A stretch of 64,000 bases of DNA from positions 1 through 64,000 of the forward strand of contig NZ_VWXK01000031.1 of the NCBI RefSeq assembly GCF_011752565.1. Reading direction: 5' to 3'. Within the stretch, counting starts at the first letter, position 1; each line of letters opens with the position of its first letter. Of the stretch, positions 1 to 9,621 are shown one piece after another. The DNA is from Pantoea sp. Ap-967 (GTDB lineage: Bacteria; Pseudomonadota; Gammaproteobacteria; Pseudomonadales; Pseudomonadaceae). A program made the translations under genes and the position numbers. A model generated the notes under the pieces. It saw nothing but the letters and a program-made list of their open reading frames with translations. It was not told the origin of the DNA and made no database searches.

Positions 1-120
1 GGGGCCTCTCTACATACAAGGTCAGGGGCAATCCCTGCCTTTAGGAGCGATCGGCCTCCCCGGAAGTGCTTCTTCAACCTGACGAGAATAACCTCTCTCG
101 CCAGGCCAGACACAACATAC

Positions 121-154
121 AAGGAGCGGGCTTGCCCCGCGAAGGGGCCGGCCC
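121..154. repeat. Single REP unit downstream of slt
   Basis: One copy of the palindromic core GCGGGCTTGCCCCGCGAA that recurs through the window, here as a lone unit just past the transglycosylase stop. Bases 1-120 contain no gene that I can support. Confidence 0.75.
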
Positions 155-168
155 GGGCTCAACGATGC

Positions 169-2097
169 TCACATGTCATCGAAATACCGCTCATGCCAGT
201 CCACCAGCGGCTGTGGCACATTGAGCTTCTGCCCGTAGATCACCGAATACGACAGCACGTTCTGCACATACTGGCGCGTTTCGTCGAACGGAATCGACTC
301 CACCCACACGTCGAAACTCAGGTGCTTGGCACCCTTGAGCCACTGGCGCACGCGGCCTGGGCCTGCGTTGTAGGCCGCCGAGGCCAGCACGCGGTTGCCA
401 TTGAACTGGCCATGCACCTGGCTCAGGTAGGCGGCCCCCACCTGAATGTTCTTTTCTGGGTTGAACATCTGCTGTGGCGACGCCAGCGGAATGCTGAACT
501 TGCGCGCGGTTTCCTTGGCGGTGGCCGGCATCACCTGCATCAGGCCACTGGCACCGACGCTGGAGCGGGCGTCTTCCATGAAGGCGCTTTCCTGGCGGGT
601 GATGGCGAACACCCAGCTCGAATGCAGCCCACGCACCTTGGCTTCGCGCACCAGGGTGTCGCGGTAGGCCATGGGGAAGCGGATATCCAGGTCATCCCAG
701 TACTGTGCCTGGCTGATGGTGCGGATGGCCGGGAAGTACCAGCGCATGTCATAGGCCAGGCGCGCCTGGGCGACCATTTCGTCGCGGGTGAAGTGGCGGC
801 TGACGTGGTACCACTCGCGGCGGCCCTCGACGATCTGGCCACGGGCATGGAATTCCAGGGCGCGCTGGATGCCCGGGGTATTGCGCACCTTGTTCACCAG
901 TTGCGGGCTGAGCACCAGCGGCCGGTTGTTCAGCTGGTAGGGCGTTTTCGCCCGGTCGGCCGCGAGGAAACCGTAGAAGTCACGCTCGCGCGCCACGTTC
1001 TTGTACAGCAGCGGCACCTGCGGGTTGCTTGGCTGGGCCAGCTCCAGGCTGCGTGCCTGCCAGTATTTCCAGCGGCTACTGCGGGCCAGGTCCTGGGGCA
1101 GGCGGCGGGTCAGCTCGTAGGCATCTTCCCAGCGCGCCAGGCGCAGCAGCAGGCGCAGGCGCCATTCGCTGACAGTGTTGTCGCGCAGTTCCGGGTCGTA
1201 GCGGGTCATCAGGTCGAGGGCGCGCGGGTCGTAGCGGCGCGCCAGGGTCAGGCCGATCTCGCGGGCGATGGCGACCTTCTCGTCGCGGGAGAAGTGCATG
1301 CGCTGGGCGTAGTCGTCGAGCAGGGCCATGGCCCGGTCCGGGTCCTGGCGCGCCAGGCGGCGCAGGCCAAGGCTCACCACATCGGACATGGCTTCGTTGA
1401 CCGGGGTGAAGCGCGAAGGTTGGTCGAGCATTTCCGGCTTTTGCGCCACGTCGATCAGCAACCGGGCTTGCGGGCCCAGGGTGGTCAGGCCCTGGGCCAG
1501 GCTGCTGGCCAGGCTGTAGTTGCGCGCCTGGGCGGCAAGCTTGATGCGGTTCCAGCGCTTGGCTTCGGTCAACTGGCCTTCGGCGGCCCACATGCCGAAC
1601 AGCGTGTCGCAGGCGGCCGGTTGGGTCTTGCCCACGTTCCACAGCTGTTCCGCACTGGCGAAGCCCTCTGCGCGCTTGCCGTGGCCAAGCTGGTACTGGC
1701 CGTTGAGGCAGTCCAGTTCGGTAAAGTTGAGCTTGGGGTCGTAGTATTTGGCGAAGGTGTCCCACTCGCCGCGCTCGGCCAGCCAGCGCAACCAGCGCAG
1801 TTTCATCCAGTTGGCCTGGGGCAGGTCGCCGTGCTTGGCCAGGAAGCCTTCGATTTCCTCGTTGCTGGCGGTTTTCAGGCGGGCGGTGAGCTCGTCGTAG
1901 GCCAGGTAGGGGGTCAGTGGGTAATCGCTCAGGGCCTGGGCATAGCGCAGGTAGGGGCCTTTGTCGCCCTTGGCCAGGGCACGCTTGGCCTCGTCATAGT
2001 ACTGGCGTTGCGTGGTGAGGTCGGCGGCCTGCGCCGCGCCGACGGTGGCGGCGGTGAGCAGCAGGCAGGAAGCAATCTGTAACAGGCGGCTGCGCAT
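169..2097 (-). CDS. slt: Soluble lytic murein transglycosylase (Slt70 family)
   Basis: Periplasmic enzyme that cleaves the MurNAc-GlcNAc bond of peptidoglycan with formation of 1,6-anhydroMurNAc. The ATG at 2095-2097 gives 642 aa and starts exactly at a signal peptide (MRSRLLQIASCLLLTAATVG, then AQA before ADLTTQ). A long alpha-helical superhelical domain follows, and the C-terminal lysozyme-like domain has ITRQESAFMEDARSSVGASG, in which Glu503 should be the catalytic acid, then GLMQVMPATA and AAYNAGPGR. The open frame extends upstream, but that part overlaps the divergent uup gene and lacks a signal sequence. Size and motifs match E. coli Slt70. It is transcribed divergently from uup. Confidence 0.95.
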   Translation of the reverse strand: MRSRLLQIASCLLLTAATVGAAQAADLTTQRQYYDEAKRALAKGDKGPYLRYAQALSDYPLTPYLAYDELTARLKTASNEEIEGFLAKHGDLPQANWMKLRWLRWLAERGEWDTFAKYYDPKLNFTELDCLNGQYQLGHGKRAEGFASAEQLWNVGKTQPAACDTLFGMWAAEGQLTEAKRWNRIKLAAQARNYSLASSLAQGLTTLGPQARLLIDVAQKPEMLDQPSRFTPVNEAMSDVVSLGLRRLARQDPDRAMALLDDYAQRMHFSRDEKVAIAREIGLTLARRYDPRALDLMTRYDPELRDNTVSEWRLRLLLRLARWEDAYELTRRLPQDLARSSRWKYWQARSLELAQPSNPQVPLLYKNVARERDFYGFLAADRAKTPYQLNNRPLVLSPQLVNKVRNTPGIQRALEFHARGQIVEGRREWYHVSRHFTRDEMVAQARLAYDMRWYFPAIRTISQAQYWDDLDIRFPMAYRDTLVREAKVRGLHSSWVFAITRQESAFMEDARSSVGASGLMQVMPATAKETARKFSIPLASPQQMFNPEKNIQVGAAYLSQVHGQFNGNRVLASAAYNAGPGRVRQWLKGAKHLSFDVWVESIPFDETRQYVQNVLSYSVIYGQKLNVPQPLVDWHERYFDDM

Positions 2098-2320
2098 GAT
2101 ACGTCCGGGCAGTGGAACCAGTGGGGAAGTGACGGCGAAGCCAGCACTGTTGAAATCCAATGGCCTTAGCTTAGCCGTTTGCCGCCGGCCGGTGAAAGCG
2201 TTGTGCTTGTATCGAAACGTTAAGTTCGACCGAATGTCACAATGCCCCGGCCAGGCCGCCAACTTAATGCTGCAAAGGGCCAACTCAGGTAGAATGCGCG
2301 CCCGCTTTCTGGAGACGAAC

Positions 2321-4249
<1,929 letters not shown>

Positions 4250-4258
4250 GTAGCATTT

Positions 4259-4322
4259 GCCGGCCTCTTCGCGGGGCAAGCCCGCTCCTACAACGGCGGG
4301 CTTGCCCCGCGAAGAGGCCGGC
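4259..4322. repeat. Paired inverted REP element
   Basis: Two perfect 26-bp arms (4259-4284 and 4297-4322) with a 12-base spacer form a long hairpin between the convergent uup and usp genes. In this position it could also act as a bidirectional transcription stop or mRNA stabiliser. Confidence 0.9.
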
Positions 4323-4332
4323 AAAGCTTACA

Positions 4333-4773
4333 TCACTCTTTCTTCAACAACCGCACCGCCAGCACATCGCAAGGCGCCCCGTGCAGCACGTCATTGGCCG
4401 TGGAGCCCAGCAGCAATGCCAGGCCATGCCGGCCATGGCTGCCAACCACGATCAGGTCGCACTTCTGTTCCTTGGCCAACTGGTGGATTTCCTGGCGCGG
4501 CTGGCCGTAGACCAGGTGCGAATCGCCGTGGTTGATGTCGGGGTACTTGTTGAACAGGCGGTCCATGCGTTCCTTGGCCTGGTCGAACTGCTGCTGCTGC
4601 AGTTGCGACAGGTCCATCGGTACGTCGCCGCCAAAGGCCATGGCCATCGGCTCGACGATATGCACCAGCGAAACCTTGGCGCCCGAGGGTTCGGCGAGCT
4701 TCATGGCGCGCTTGATCACCGGGTCGCACTCTTCGGTAAGGTCGACGGCGACCAGAAGGTGTTCGTAGGACAT
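4333..4773 (-). CDS. Universal stress protein, UspA family
   Basis: A 146-aa single-domain Usp protein. It begins MSYEHLLVAVDLTEECDPV (beta-1 with the conserved Asp), has SLVHIVEPMAMAF, and ends with CDLIVVGSHGRHGLALLLGSTANDVL, the G-2X-G-9X-G(S/T) ATP-binding signature of the UspA/UspFG group. The ATG at 4771-4773 is preceded by TCAGGAGT, a good ribosome binding site; the longer open frame upstream has none. It is cytosolic, and its exact stress role cannot be read from sequence. It is convergent with uup across a REP hairpin. Confidence 0.92.
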   Translation of the reverse strand: MSYEHLLVAVDLTEECDPVIKRAMKLAEPSGAKVSLVHIVEPMAMAFGGDVPMDLSQLQQQQFDQAKERMDRLFNKYPDINHGDSHLVYGQPRQEIHQLAKEQKCDLIVVGSHGRHGLALLLGSTANDVLHGAPCDVLAVRLLKKE

Positions 4774-4883
4774 GAGCTGTACTCCTGACAATCGCGATAG
4801 TAGAAGTATGGTCGCTTTCCGGCAGGTCATCCGTGAAACCTGAGTAACCCGCTCATTTGCAACGCTTTATGGAATCTACAGAT

Positions 4884-5321
4884 ATGACGGTATGGCTGGT
4901 TGTGTCAATCCTTGCGCTGATTCTCAGTCCGCTATCCTGGCTGCGCCTGTCGCGCAAGCAGGGCCAGCAGATGGACCTGCGCCTGGAAGCGCGACGCATG
5001 GGGCTGGCCATGCAACTGGCGCCGCAGCAGTGGCCGCACTGGTTCGAGCAGGCGCCGCCGAGCCCATGCCCGCAATACCACCGTGGCCGCCGCCGAGGCC
5101 ATGAAGACAGCTGGTGCTACTGGCAGGTCAGCCCTGGCGTGTGGTGGAACCAGTGGAAGGAAGTGTGCGAGGAGCCGCGCCTGAACGCCGTGTTCGCACG
5201 CCTGCCCGAGACGGTCTACAAAGTTGAGGCCGACACGCGCATGATCGCCCTGTACTGGAGCGAACGCGGGGAAAAATCTGTATTGCAGGATATTGCCCAC
5301 GCCTTCGACAGCCTCGCCTGA
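4884..5321 (+). CDS. Hypothetical protein with N-terminal membrane anchor
   Basis: I do not recognise the family. The product of about 145 aa starts with one hydrophobic segment (MTVWLVVSILALILSPLSWL) and then continues as a soluble, Trp-rich cytosolic domain with WCYWQVSPGVWWNQWKEVCE and a C-terminal ALYWSERGEKSVLQDIAHAF. In-frame alternative starts are ATG 4869 and TTG 4857. I prefer 4884 because GGAA lies about 9 bases upstream and the protein then begins with the anchor. A strong hairpin follows 54 bp after the stop. Homologues between usp and fadB in other pseudomonads are expected from gene order but were not checked. Confidence 0.75.
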   Translation: MTVWLVVSILALILSPLSWLRLSRKQGQQMDLRLEARRMGLAMQLAPQQWPHWFEQAPPSPCPQYHRGRRRGHEDSWCYWQVSPGVWWNQWKEVCEEPRLNAVFARLPETVYKVEADTRMIALYWSERGEKSVLQDIAHAFDSLA

Positions 5322-5374
5322 TCGCGCCGATACACCCGTGCACGGCCCCCGCAAGGCCCCCGGCAATGCCCTGA

Positions 5375-5417
5375 ACGACAAAGCGGCAACCTGCAGAACA
5401 GGTTGCCGCTTTGTCGT
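5375..5417. terminator. Long perfect hairpin, probable terminator
   Basis: A 19-bp perfect inverted repeat (5375-5393 and 5399-5417) with loop CAGAA, ending in TTGTCGTTTC. It lies between the hypothetical gene and the fadBA leader and would insulate the two. Confidence 0.7.
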
Positions 5418-5609
5418 TTCTGCAGGGCAGAAAAAGGCCAGGCAGGCCGGGAAATGCGTGAAGTCATTCGCAGTGTAGCCATTTCCACGGCAAGTGCGTG
5501 AAAAAACATGCAGCACCGCCCATTCCGGCGTGGTCAATCGCTGACATGAATGATCGGCAATCACTGTCATCATGTTTTGCCTCGCGGCGATACAAAATGA
5601 CTGCAAAGT

Positions 5610-5724
5610 CGGGTTTTCAACCCGTTCGGGAGCATTTGACAACGCCGAACATTTCGGAGAATGTGTGCATACCCAAATCAAACGGGCGTATGAATTGAGC
5701 GTTTGTATGTCATACCGCTCATAC
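5610..5724 (+). promoter_or_regulatory. fadBA upstream region with inverted repeats
   Basis: The 400 bp before fadB carries no gene. It has a hairpin CGGGTT-TTC-AACCCG at 5610-5624, a possible sigma-70 promoter (TTGACA 5636-5641, 17-base spacer, GAATGT 5659-5664), and a cluster of interlocking inverted repeats: CAAACG 5679 with CGTTTG 5700, and GTATGA 5688 with TCATAC 5719. The CAAAC/GTTTG half-sites resemble those bound by PsrA but lie 15 bases apart, not the usual 2-4, so direct PsrA control is uncertain. Confidence 0.35.
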
Positions 5725-5836
5725 AGAATCCCGACTAGCGCGCTGACGGGTGTGCCTGGGGCGAGGGCAGCATGGCCTACTCTTTCACCAGCGATCGGCG
5801 TGTACAGTTCAGCTTCCATATCGTGGAGATCAGTTG

Positions 5837-7984
5837 ATGATTTACGAAGGTAAAGCCATCACGGTTAAGGCTCTTGAAAGCGGCATCGTCGAACTGAAGT
5901 TCGACCTCAAGGGTGAGTCCGTCAACAAGTTCAATCGCCTGACCCTGGACGAGCTGCGCCAGGCCGTCGACGCCATCAAGGCCGACGCCTCGGTGAAAGG
6001 CGTGATCGTCAGCAGTGGCAAGGACGTGTTCATCGTCGGCGCCGACATCACCGAATTCGTCGATAACTTCAAGCTGCCCGAGGCCGAACTGGTTGCCGGG
6101 AACCTGGAAGCCAACCGCATCTTCAACGCCTTCGAAGACCTCGAAGTGCCGACCGTGGCGGCCATCAACGGCATCGCCCTGGGCGGTGGCCTGGAAATGT
6201 GCCTGGCGGCCGACTACCGGGTCATGTCCAGCAGCGCCAAGATCGGCCTGCCGGAAGTCAAGCTGGGCATCTACCCAGGCTTTGGCGGCACCGTGCGCCT
6301 GCCGCGCCTGATCGGCTCGGACAACGCCATCGAGTGGATCGCCTCGGGCAAGGAAAACCGCGCCGAAGACGCCCTGAAAGTCGGCGCCGTCGATGCCGTG
6401 GTGGCGCCTGAGTTGCTGCAGGCCGGTGCCCTGGACCTGATCAAGCGCGCCATCAGCGGCGAGCTCGACTACAAGGCCAAGCGCCAGCCCAAGCTGGAAA
6501 AGCTCAAGCTCAACGCCATCGAGCAGATGATGGCCTTCGAAACCGCCAAGGGCTTCGTTGCCGGCCAGGCCGGGCCGAACTACCCAGCCCCGGTCGAAGC
6601 CATCAAGACCATCCAGAAAGCCGCCAACTTCGGCCGTGACAAGGCCCTGGAAGTGGAAGCCGCGGGCTTTGCCAAACTGGCCAAGACTTCGGTTGCCGAA
6701 AGCCTGATCGGCCTGTTCCTCAACGACCAGGAGCTCAAGCGCAAGGCCAAGGCCTTCGATGAAATCGCCCACGACGTGAACCAGGCCGCCGTGCTCGGCG
6801 CCGGCATCATGGGTGGCGGCATCGCCTACCAGTCGGCGGTCAAGGGCACTCCGATCCTGATGAAGGATATCCGCGAGGAAGCCATCCAGCTGGGCCTGAA
6901 CGAGGCTTCCAAGCTGCTCGGCAACCGCGTCGAGAAAGGCCGCCTGACCCCGGCCAAGATGGCCGAGGCGCTCAACGCCATTCGCCCGACCCTGTCCTAC
7001 GGCGACTTCGCCAACGTCGACATCGTCGTCGAGGCGGTGGTCGAGAACCCGAAGGTCAAGCAAGCCGTGCTGGCGGAAGTGGAAGGCCAGGTGAAGGAGG
7101 GTGCTATTCTGGCCTCCAACACCTCGACCATCTCCATCAACCTGCTGGCAAAAGCCCTGAAACGCCCGGAAAACTTCGTTGGCATGCACTTCTTCAACCC
7201 GGTGCACATGATGCCGCTGGTGGAAGTGATCCGCGGCGAGAAGTCCAGCGACGTGGCCGTTGCCACCACCGTGGCCTACGCCAAGAAAATGGGCAAGAAC
7301 CCGATCGTGGTCAACGACTGCCCGGGCTTCTTGGTCAACCGCGTGCTGTTCCCGTACTTCGGCGGCTTCGCCAAGCTGGTCAGCGCCGGTGTCGACTTCG
7401 TGCGCATCGACAAGGTCATGGAAAAGTTCGGCTGGCCGATGGGCCCGGCCTACCTGATGGACGTGGTCGGCATCGACACCGGCCACCACGGCCGTGACGT
7501 GATGGCCGACGGCTTCCCTGACCGCATGAAGGACGCCCGCCGCTCGGCGGTGGACGCCCTGTACGAGGCCAACCGCCTGGGCCAGAAGAACGGCAAGGGC
7601 TTCTACGCCTATGAAACCGACAAGCGCGGCAAGCCGAAGAAGGTCTTCGACGCCACCGTGCTCGATGTGCTCAAGCCGGTGATCTTCGAGCAGCGTGAAG
7701 TGAGCGACGAAGACATCATCAACTGGATGATGGTGCCCCTGTGCCTGGAAACCGTGCGCTGCCTGGAAGATGGCATCGTCGAAACCGCTGCCGAGGCCGA
7801 CATGGGCCTGGTCTACGGCATTGGTTTCCCTCCCTTCCGTGGCGGTGCGTTGCGCTACATCGACTCGATCGGGGTGGCTGAATTCGTTGCCCTGGCCGAC
7901 CAGTATGCCGACCTGGGCCCGCTGTACCACCCGACCGCGAAGCTGCGTGAAATGGCCAAGACCGGCCAGCGCTTCTTCAACTGA
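5837..7984 (+). CDS. fadB: Fatty acid oxidation complex alpha subunit
   Basis: A 715-aa multifunctional enzyme with enoyl-CoA hydratase/isomerase and L-3-hydroxyacyl-CoA dehydrogenase activities of beta-oxidation; it forms an alpha2-beta2 complex with FadA. The N-terminal crotonase domain shows SSGKDVFIVGADITEF and AINGIALGGGLEMCLAADYR with GLPEVKLGIYPGFGGTVRLP (catalytic Glu pair). The dehydrogenase domain from about residue 315 has the Rossmann motif VLGAGIMGGGIAYQSA and VGMHFFNPVHMMPLVEV, with His451 as the expected base. The ATG at 5837 follows GTGGAGATCAGTTG. Length equals the Pseudomonas family norm. fadA follows after 31 bp in the same operon. Confidence 0.98.
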   Translation: MIYEGKAITVKALESGIVELKFDLKGESVNKFNRLTLDELRQAVDAIKADASVKGVIVSSGKDVFIVGADITEFVDNFKLPEAELVAGNLEANRIFNAFEDLEVPTVAAINGIALGGGLEMCLAADYRVMSSSAKIGLPEVKLGIYPGFGGTVRLPRLIGSDNAIEWIASGKENRAEDALKVGAVDAVVAPELLQAGALDLIKRAISGELDYKAKRQPKLEKLKLNAIEQMMAFETAKGFVAGQAGPNYPAPVEAIKTIQKAANFGRDKALEVEAAGFAKLAKTSVAESLIGLFLNDQELKRKAKAFDEIAHDVNQAAVLGAGIMGGGIAYQSAVKGTPILMKDIREEAIQLGLNEASKLLGNRVEKGRLTPAKMAEALNAIRPTLSYGDFANVDIVVEAVVENPKVKQAVLAEVEGQVKEGAILASNTSTISINLLAKALKRPENFVGMHFFNPVHMMPLVEVIRGEKSSDVAVATTVAYAKKMGKNPIVVNDCPGFLVNRVLFPYFGGFAKLVSAGVDFVRIDKVMEKFGWPMGPAYLMDVVGIDTGHHGRDVMADGFPDRMKDARRSAVDALYEANRLGQKNGKGFYAYETDKRGKPKKVFDATVLDVLKPVIFEQREVSDEDIINWMMVPLCLETVRCLEDGIVETAAEADMGLVYGIGFPPFRGGALRYIDSIGVAEFVALADQYADLGPLYHPTAKLREMAKTGQRFFN

Positions 7985-8015
7985 GTGGTCAACGAGCTAG
8001 AGCGAGAGATTTGAT

Positions 8016-9191
8016 ATGAGCCTGAATCCAAGAGACGTGGTGATCGTCGACTTCGGTCGCACCCCGATGGGCCGCTCCAAGGGTGGCATGCACCGCAACA
8101 CCCGCGCCGAAGACATGTCTGCGCACCTGATCAGCAAGCTGCTGGAACGCAACGCCAAGGTCGACCCGAAAGAGGTCGAGGACGTGATCTGGGGCTGCGT
8201 CAACCAGACCCTGGAGCAGGGTTGGAACATCGCGCGCATGGCGTCGCTGATGACCCCGATTCCGCACACCTCCGCTGCGCAAACCGTCAGCCGCCTGTGC
8301 GGCTCGTCGATGAGCGCGCTGCACACCGCCGCCCAGGCGATCATGACCGGCAACGGCGATGTGTTCGTGGTCGGTGGCGTGGAGCACATGGGCCACGTCA
8401 GCATGATGCACGGCGTCGACCCTAACCCGCACCTGTCCTTGCACGCCGCCAAGGCATCCGGGATGATGGGCCTGACCGCCGAGATGCTGGGCAAGATGCA
8501 CGGCATCACCCGTGAGCAGCAAGACCTGTTCGGCCTGCGTTCGCACCAACTGGCCCACAAGGCGACGGTCGAGGGCAAGTTCAAGGACGAGATCATCCCG
8601 ATGCAGGGGTATGACGAGAACGGCTTCCTGAAGGTTTTCGACTACGACGAAACCATTCGCCCGGAAACCACCCTCGAAGGCCTGGCGTCGCTCAAGCCTG
8701 CGTTCAACCCCAAGGGCGGTACCGTTACTGCCGGTACGTCGTCGCAGATCACCGATGGCGCATCGTGCATGATCGTCATGTCCGGCCAGCGCGCCATGGA
8801 CCTGGGCATCCAGCCATTGGCGGTGATCCGCTCCATGGCGGTGGCCGGGGTGGACCCTGCGATCATGGGCTACGGCCCGGTGCCATCGACCCAGAAAGCG
8901 CTCAAGCGCGCTGGGTTGAGCATGGCCGACATCGACTTCATCGAGCTCAACGAAGCGTTCGCGGCGCAGGCCCTGCCAGTGCTCAAGGACTTGAAAGTGC
9001 TCGACAAGATGGATGAGAAGGTTAACCTGCACGGCGGCGCAATCGCCCTGGGCCACCCCTTCGGTTGCTCCGGTGCGCGAATTTCCGGCACCCTGCTCAA
9101 TGTGATGAAGCAGAATGGCGGCACCCTGGGCATCGCGACCATGTGTGTGGGCCTTGGCCAAGGCATCACCACTGTCTTCGAACGCGTCTGA
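8016..9191 (+). CDS. fadA: 3-ketoacyl-CoA thiolase (beta subunit)
   Basis: A 391-aa thiolase that releases acetyl-CoA in the last step of each beta-oxidation cycle. Visible motifs are SRLCGSSMSALHTAAQAI, where Cys95 is the acyl-accepting nucleophile; NEAFAAQALPVLKDL; GGAIALGHPFGCSGAR; and the C-terminal ATMCVGLGQGITTVFERV with the second active-site Cys. It is the downstream gene of fadBA and ends just before a strong terminator, which supports a two-gene transcript. Confidence 0.98.
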   Translation: MSLNPRDVVIVDFGRTPMGRSKGGMHRNTRAEDMSAHLISKLLERNAKVDPKEVEDVIWGCVNQTLEQGWNIARMASLMTPIPHTSAAQTVSRLCGSSMSALHTAAQAIMTGNGDVFVVGGVEHMGHVSMMHGVDPNPHLSLHAAKASGMMGLTAEMLGKMHGITREQQDLFGLRSHQLAHKATVEGKFKDEIIPMQGYDENGFLKVFDYDETIRPETTLEGLASLKPAFNPKGGTVTAGTSSQITDGASCMIVMSGQRAMDLGIQPLAVIRSMAVAGVDPAIMGYGPVPSTQKALKRAGLSMADIDFIELNEAFAAQALPVLKDLKVLDKMDEKVNLHGGAIALGHPFGCSGARISGTLLNVMKQNGGTLGIATMCVGLGQGITTVFERV

Positions 9192-9208
9192 TCGCGTTGC
9201 AAGGCAGC

Positions 9209-9240
9209 AGCCGGGGCCCTGTGCCCCGGCTTTTGTTTTT
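9209..9240 (+). terminator. Rho-independent terminator of fadBA
   Basis: A 9-bp GC-rich stem (AGCCGGGGC 9209-9217, GCCCCGGCT 9223-9231) with a 5-base loop and a TTTTGTTTTT tail. Confidence 0.9.
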
Positions 9241-9269
9241 ACAGAATTTGTTTCAAGAGGAAGGGCGGC

Positions 9270-9521
9270 ATGCAGATACAACCAGGCGTTTACCGGCATT
9301 ACAAAGGGCCTGAGTACCGTGTCTTCAGCGTTGCACGGCACTCGGAAAATGAAGAGTGGATGGTTTTCTACCAATGCCTGTATGGTGATTACAGCTTCTG
9401 GGTGAGGCCGCTTTGCATGTTCCAGGAGTCCGTCGAGGTTGACGGCGAGCAAGTGCCACGCTTTGCTTTGGTCAAGGCCGAAGAGGGCTTGCCTGAGTTG
9501 TCTGGCAAGTCGCAAGAGTGA
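9270..9521 (+). CDS. DUF1653 small protein
   Basis: An 83-aa protein beginning MQIQPGVYRHYKGPEYRVF, which is the typical start of the DUF1653 family, followed by ARHSENEEWMVFYQCLYG and FWVRPLCMFQESVEVDG. No signal peptide or membrane segment. GAGGAAGG sits just upstream of the ATG. The family has no established function. It lies alone between the fadBA terminator and the topA promoter. Confidence 0.85.
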   Translation: MQIQPGVYRHYKGPEYRVFSVARHSENEEWMVFYQCLYGDYSFWVRPLCMFQESVEVDGEQVPRFALVKAEEGLPELSGKSQE

Positions 9522-9531
9522 ACGACTGCGC

Positions 9532-9560
9532 TTGACCTCACTCATTCGCCACTATATATA
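9532..9560 (+). promoter_or_regulatory. Sigma-70 promoter for topA
   Basis: TTGACC (9532-9537), a 17-base spacer and TATATA (9555-9560), 62 bp ahead of the topA start. Confidence 0.65.
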
Positions 9561-9621
9561 GCGGTGCCGCGTTTGGCACCTGACGCGTTTTTCATCTTCA
9601 GATTCAGGAATACTCCGATCC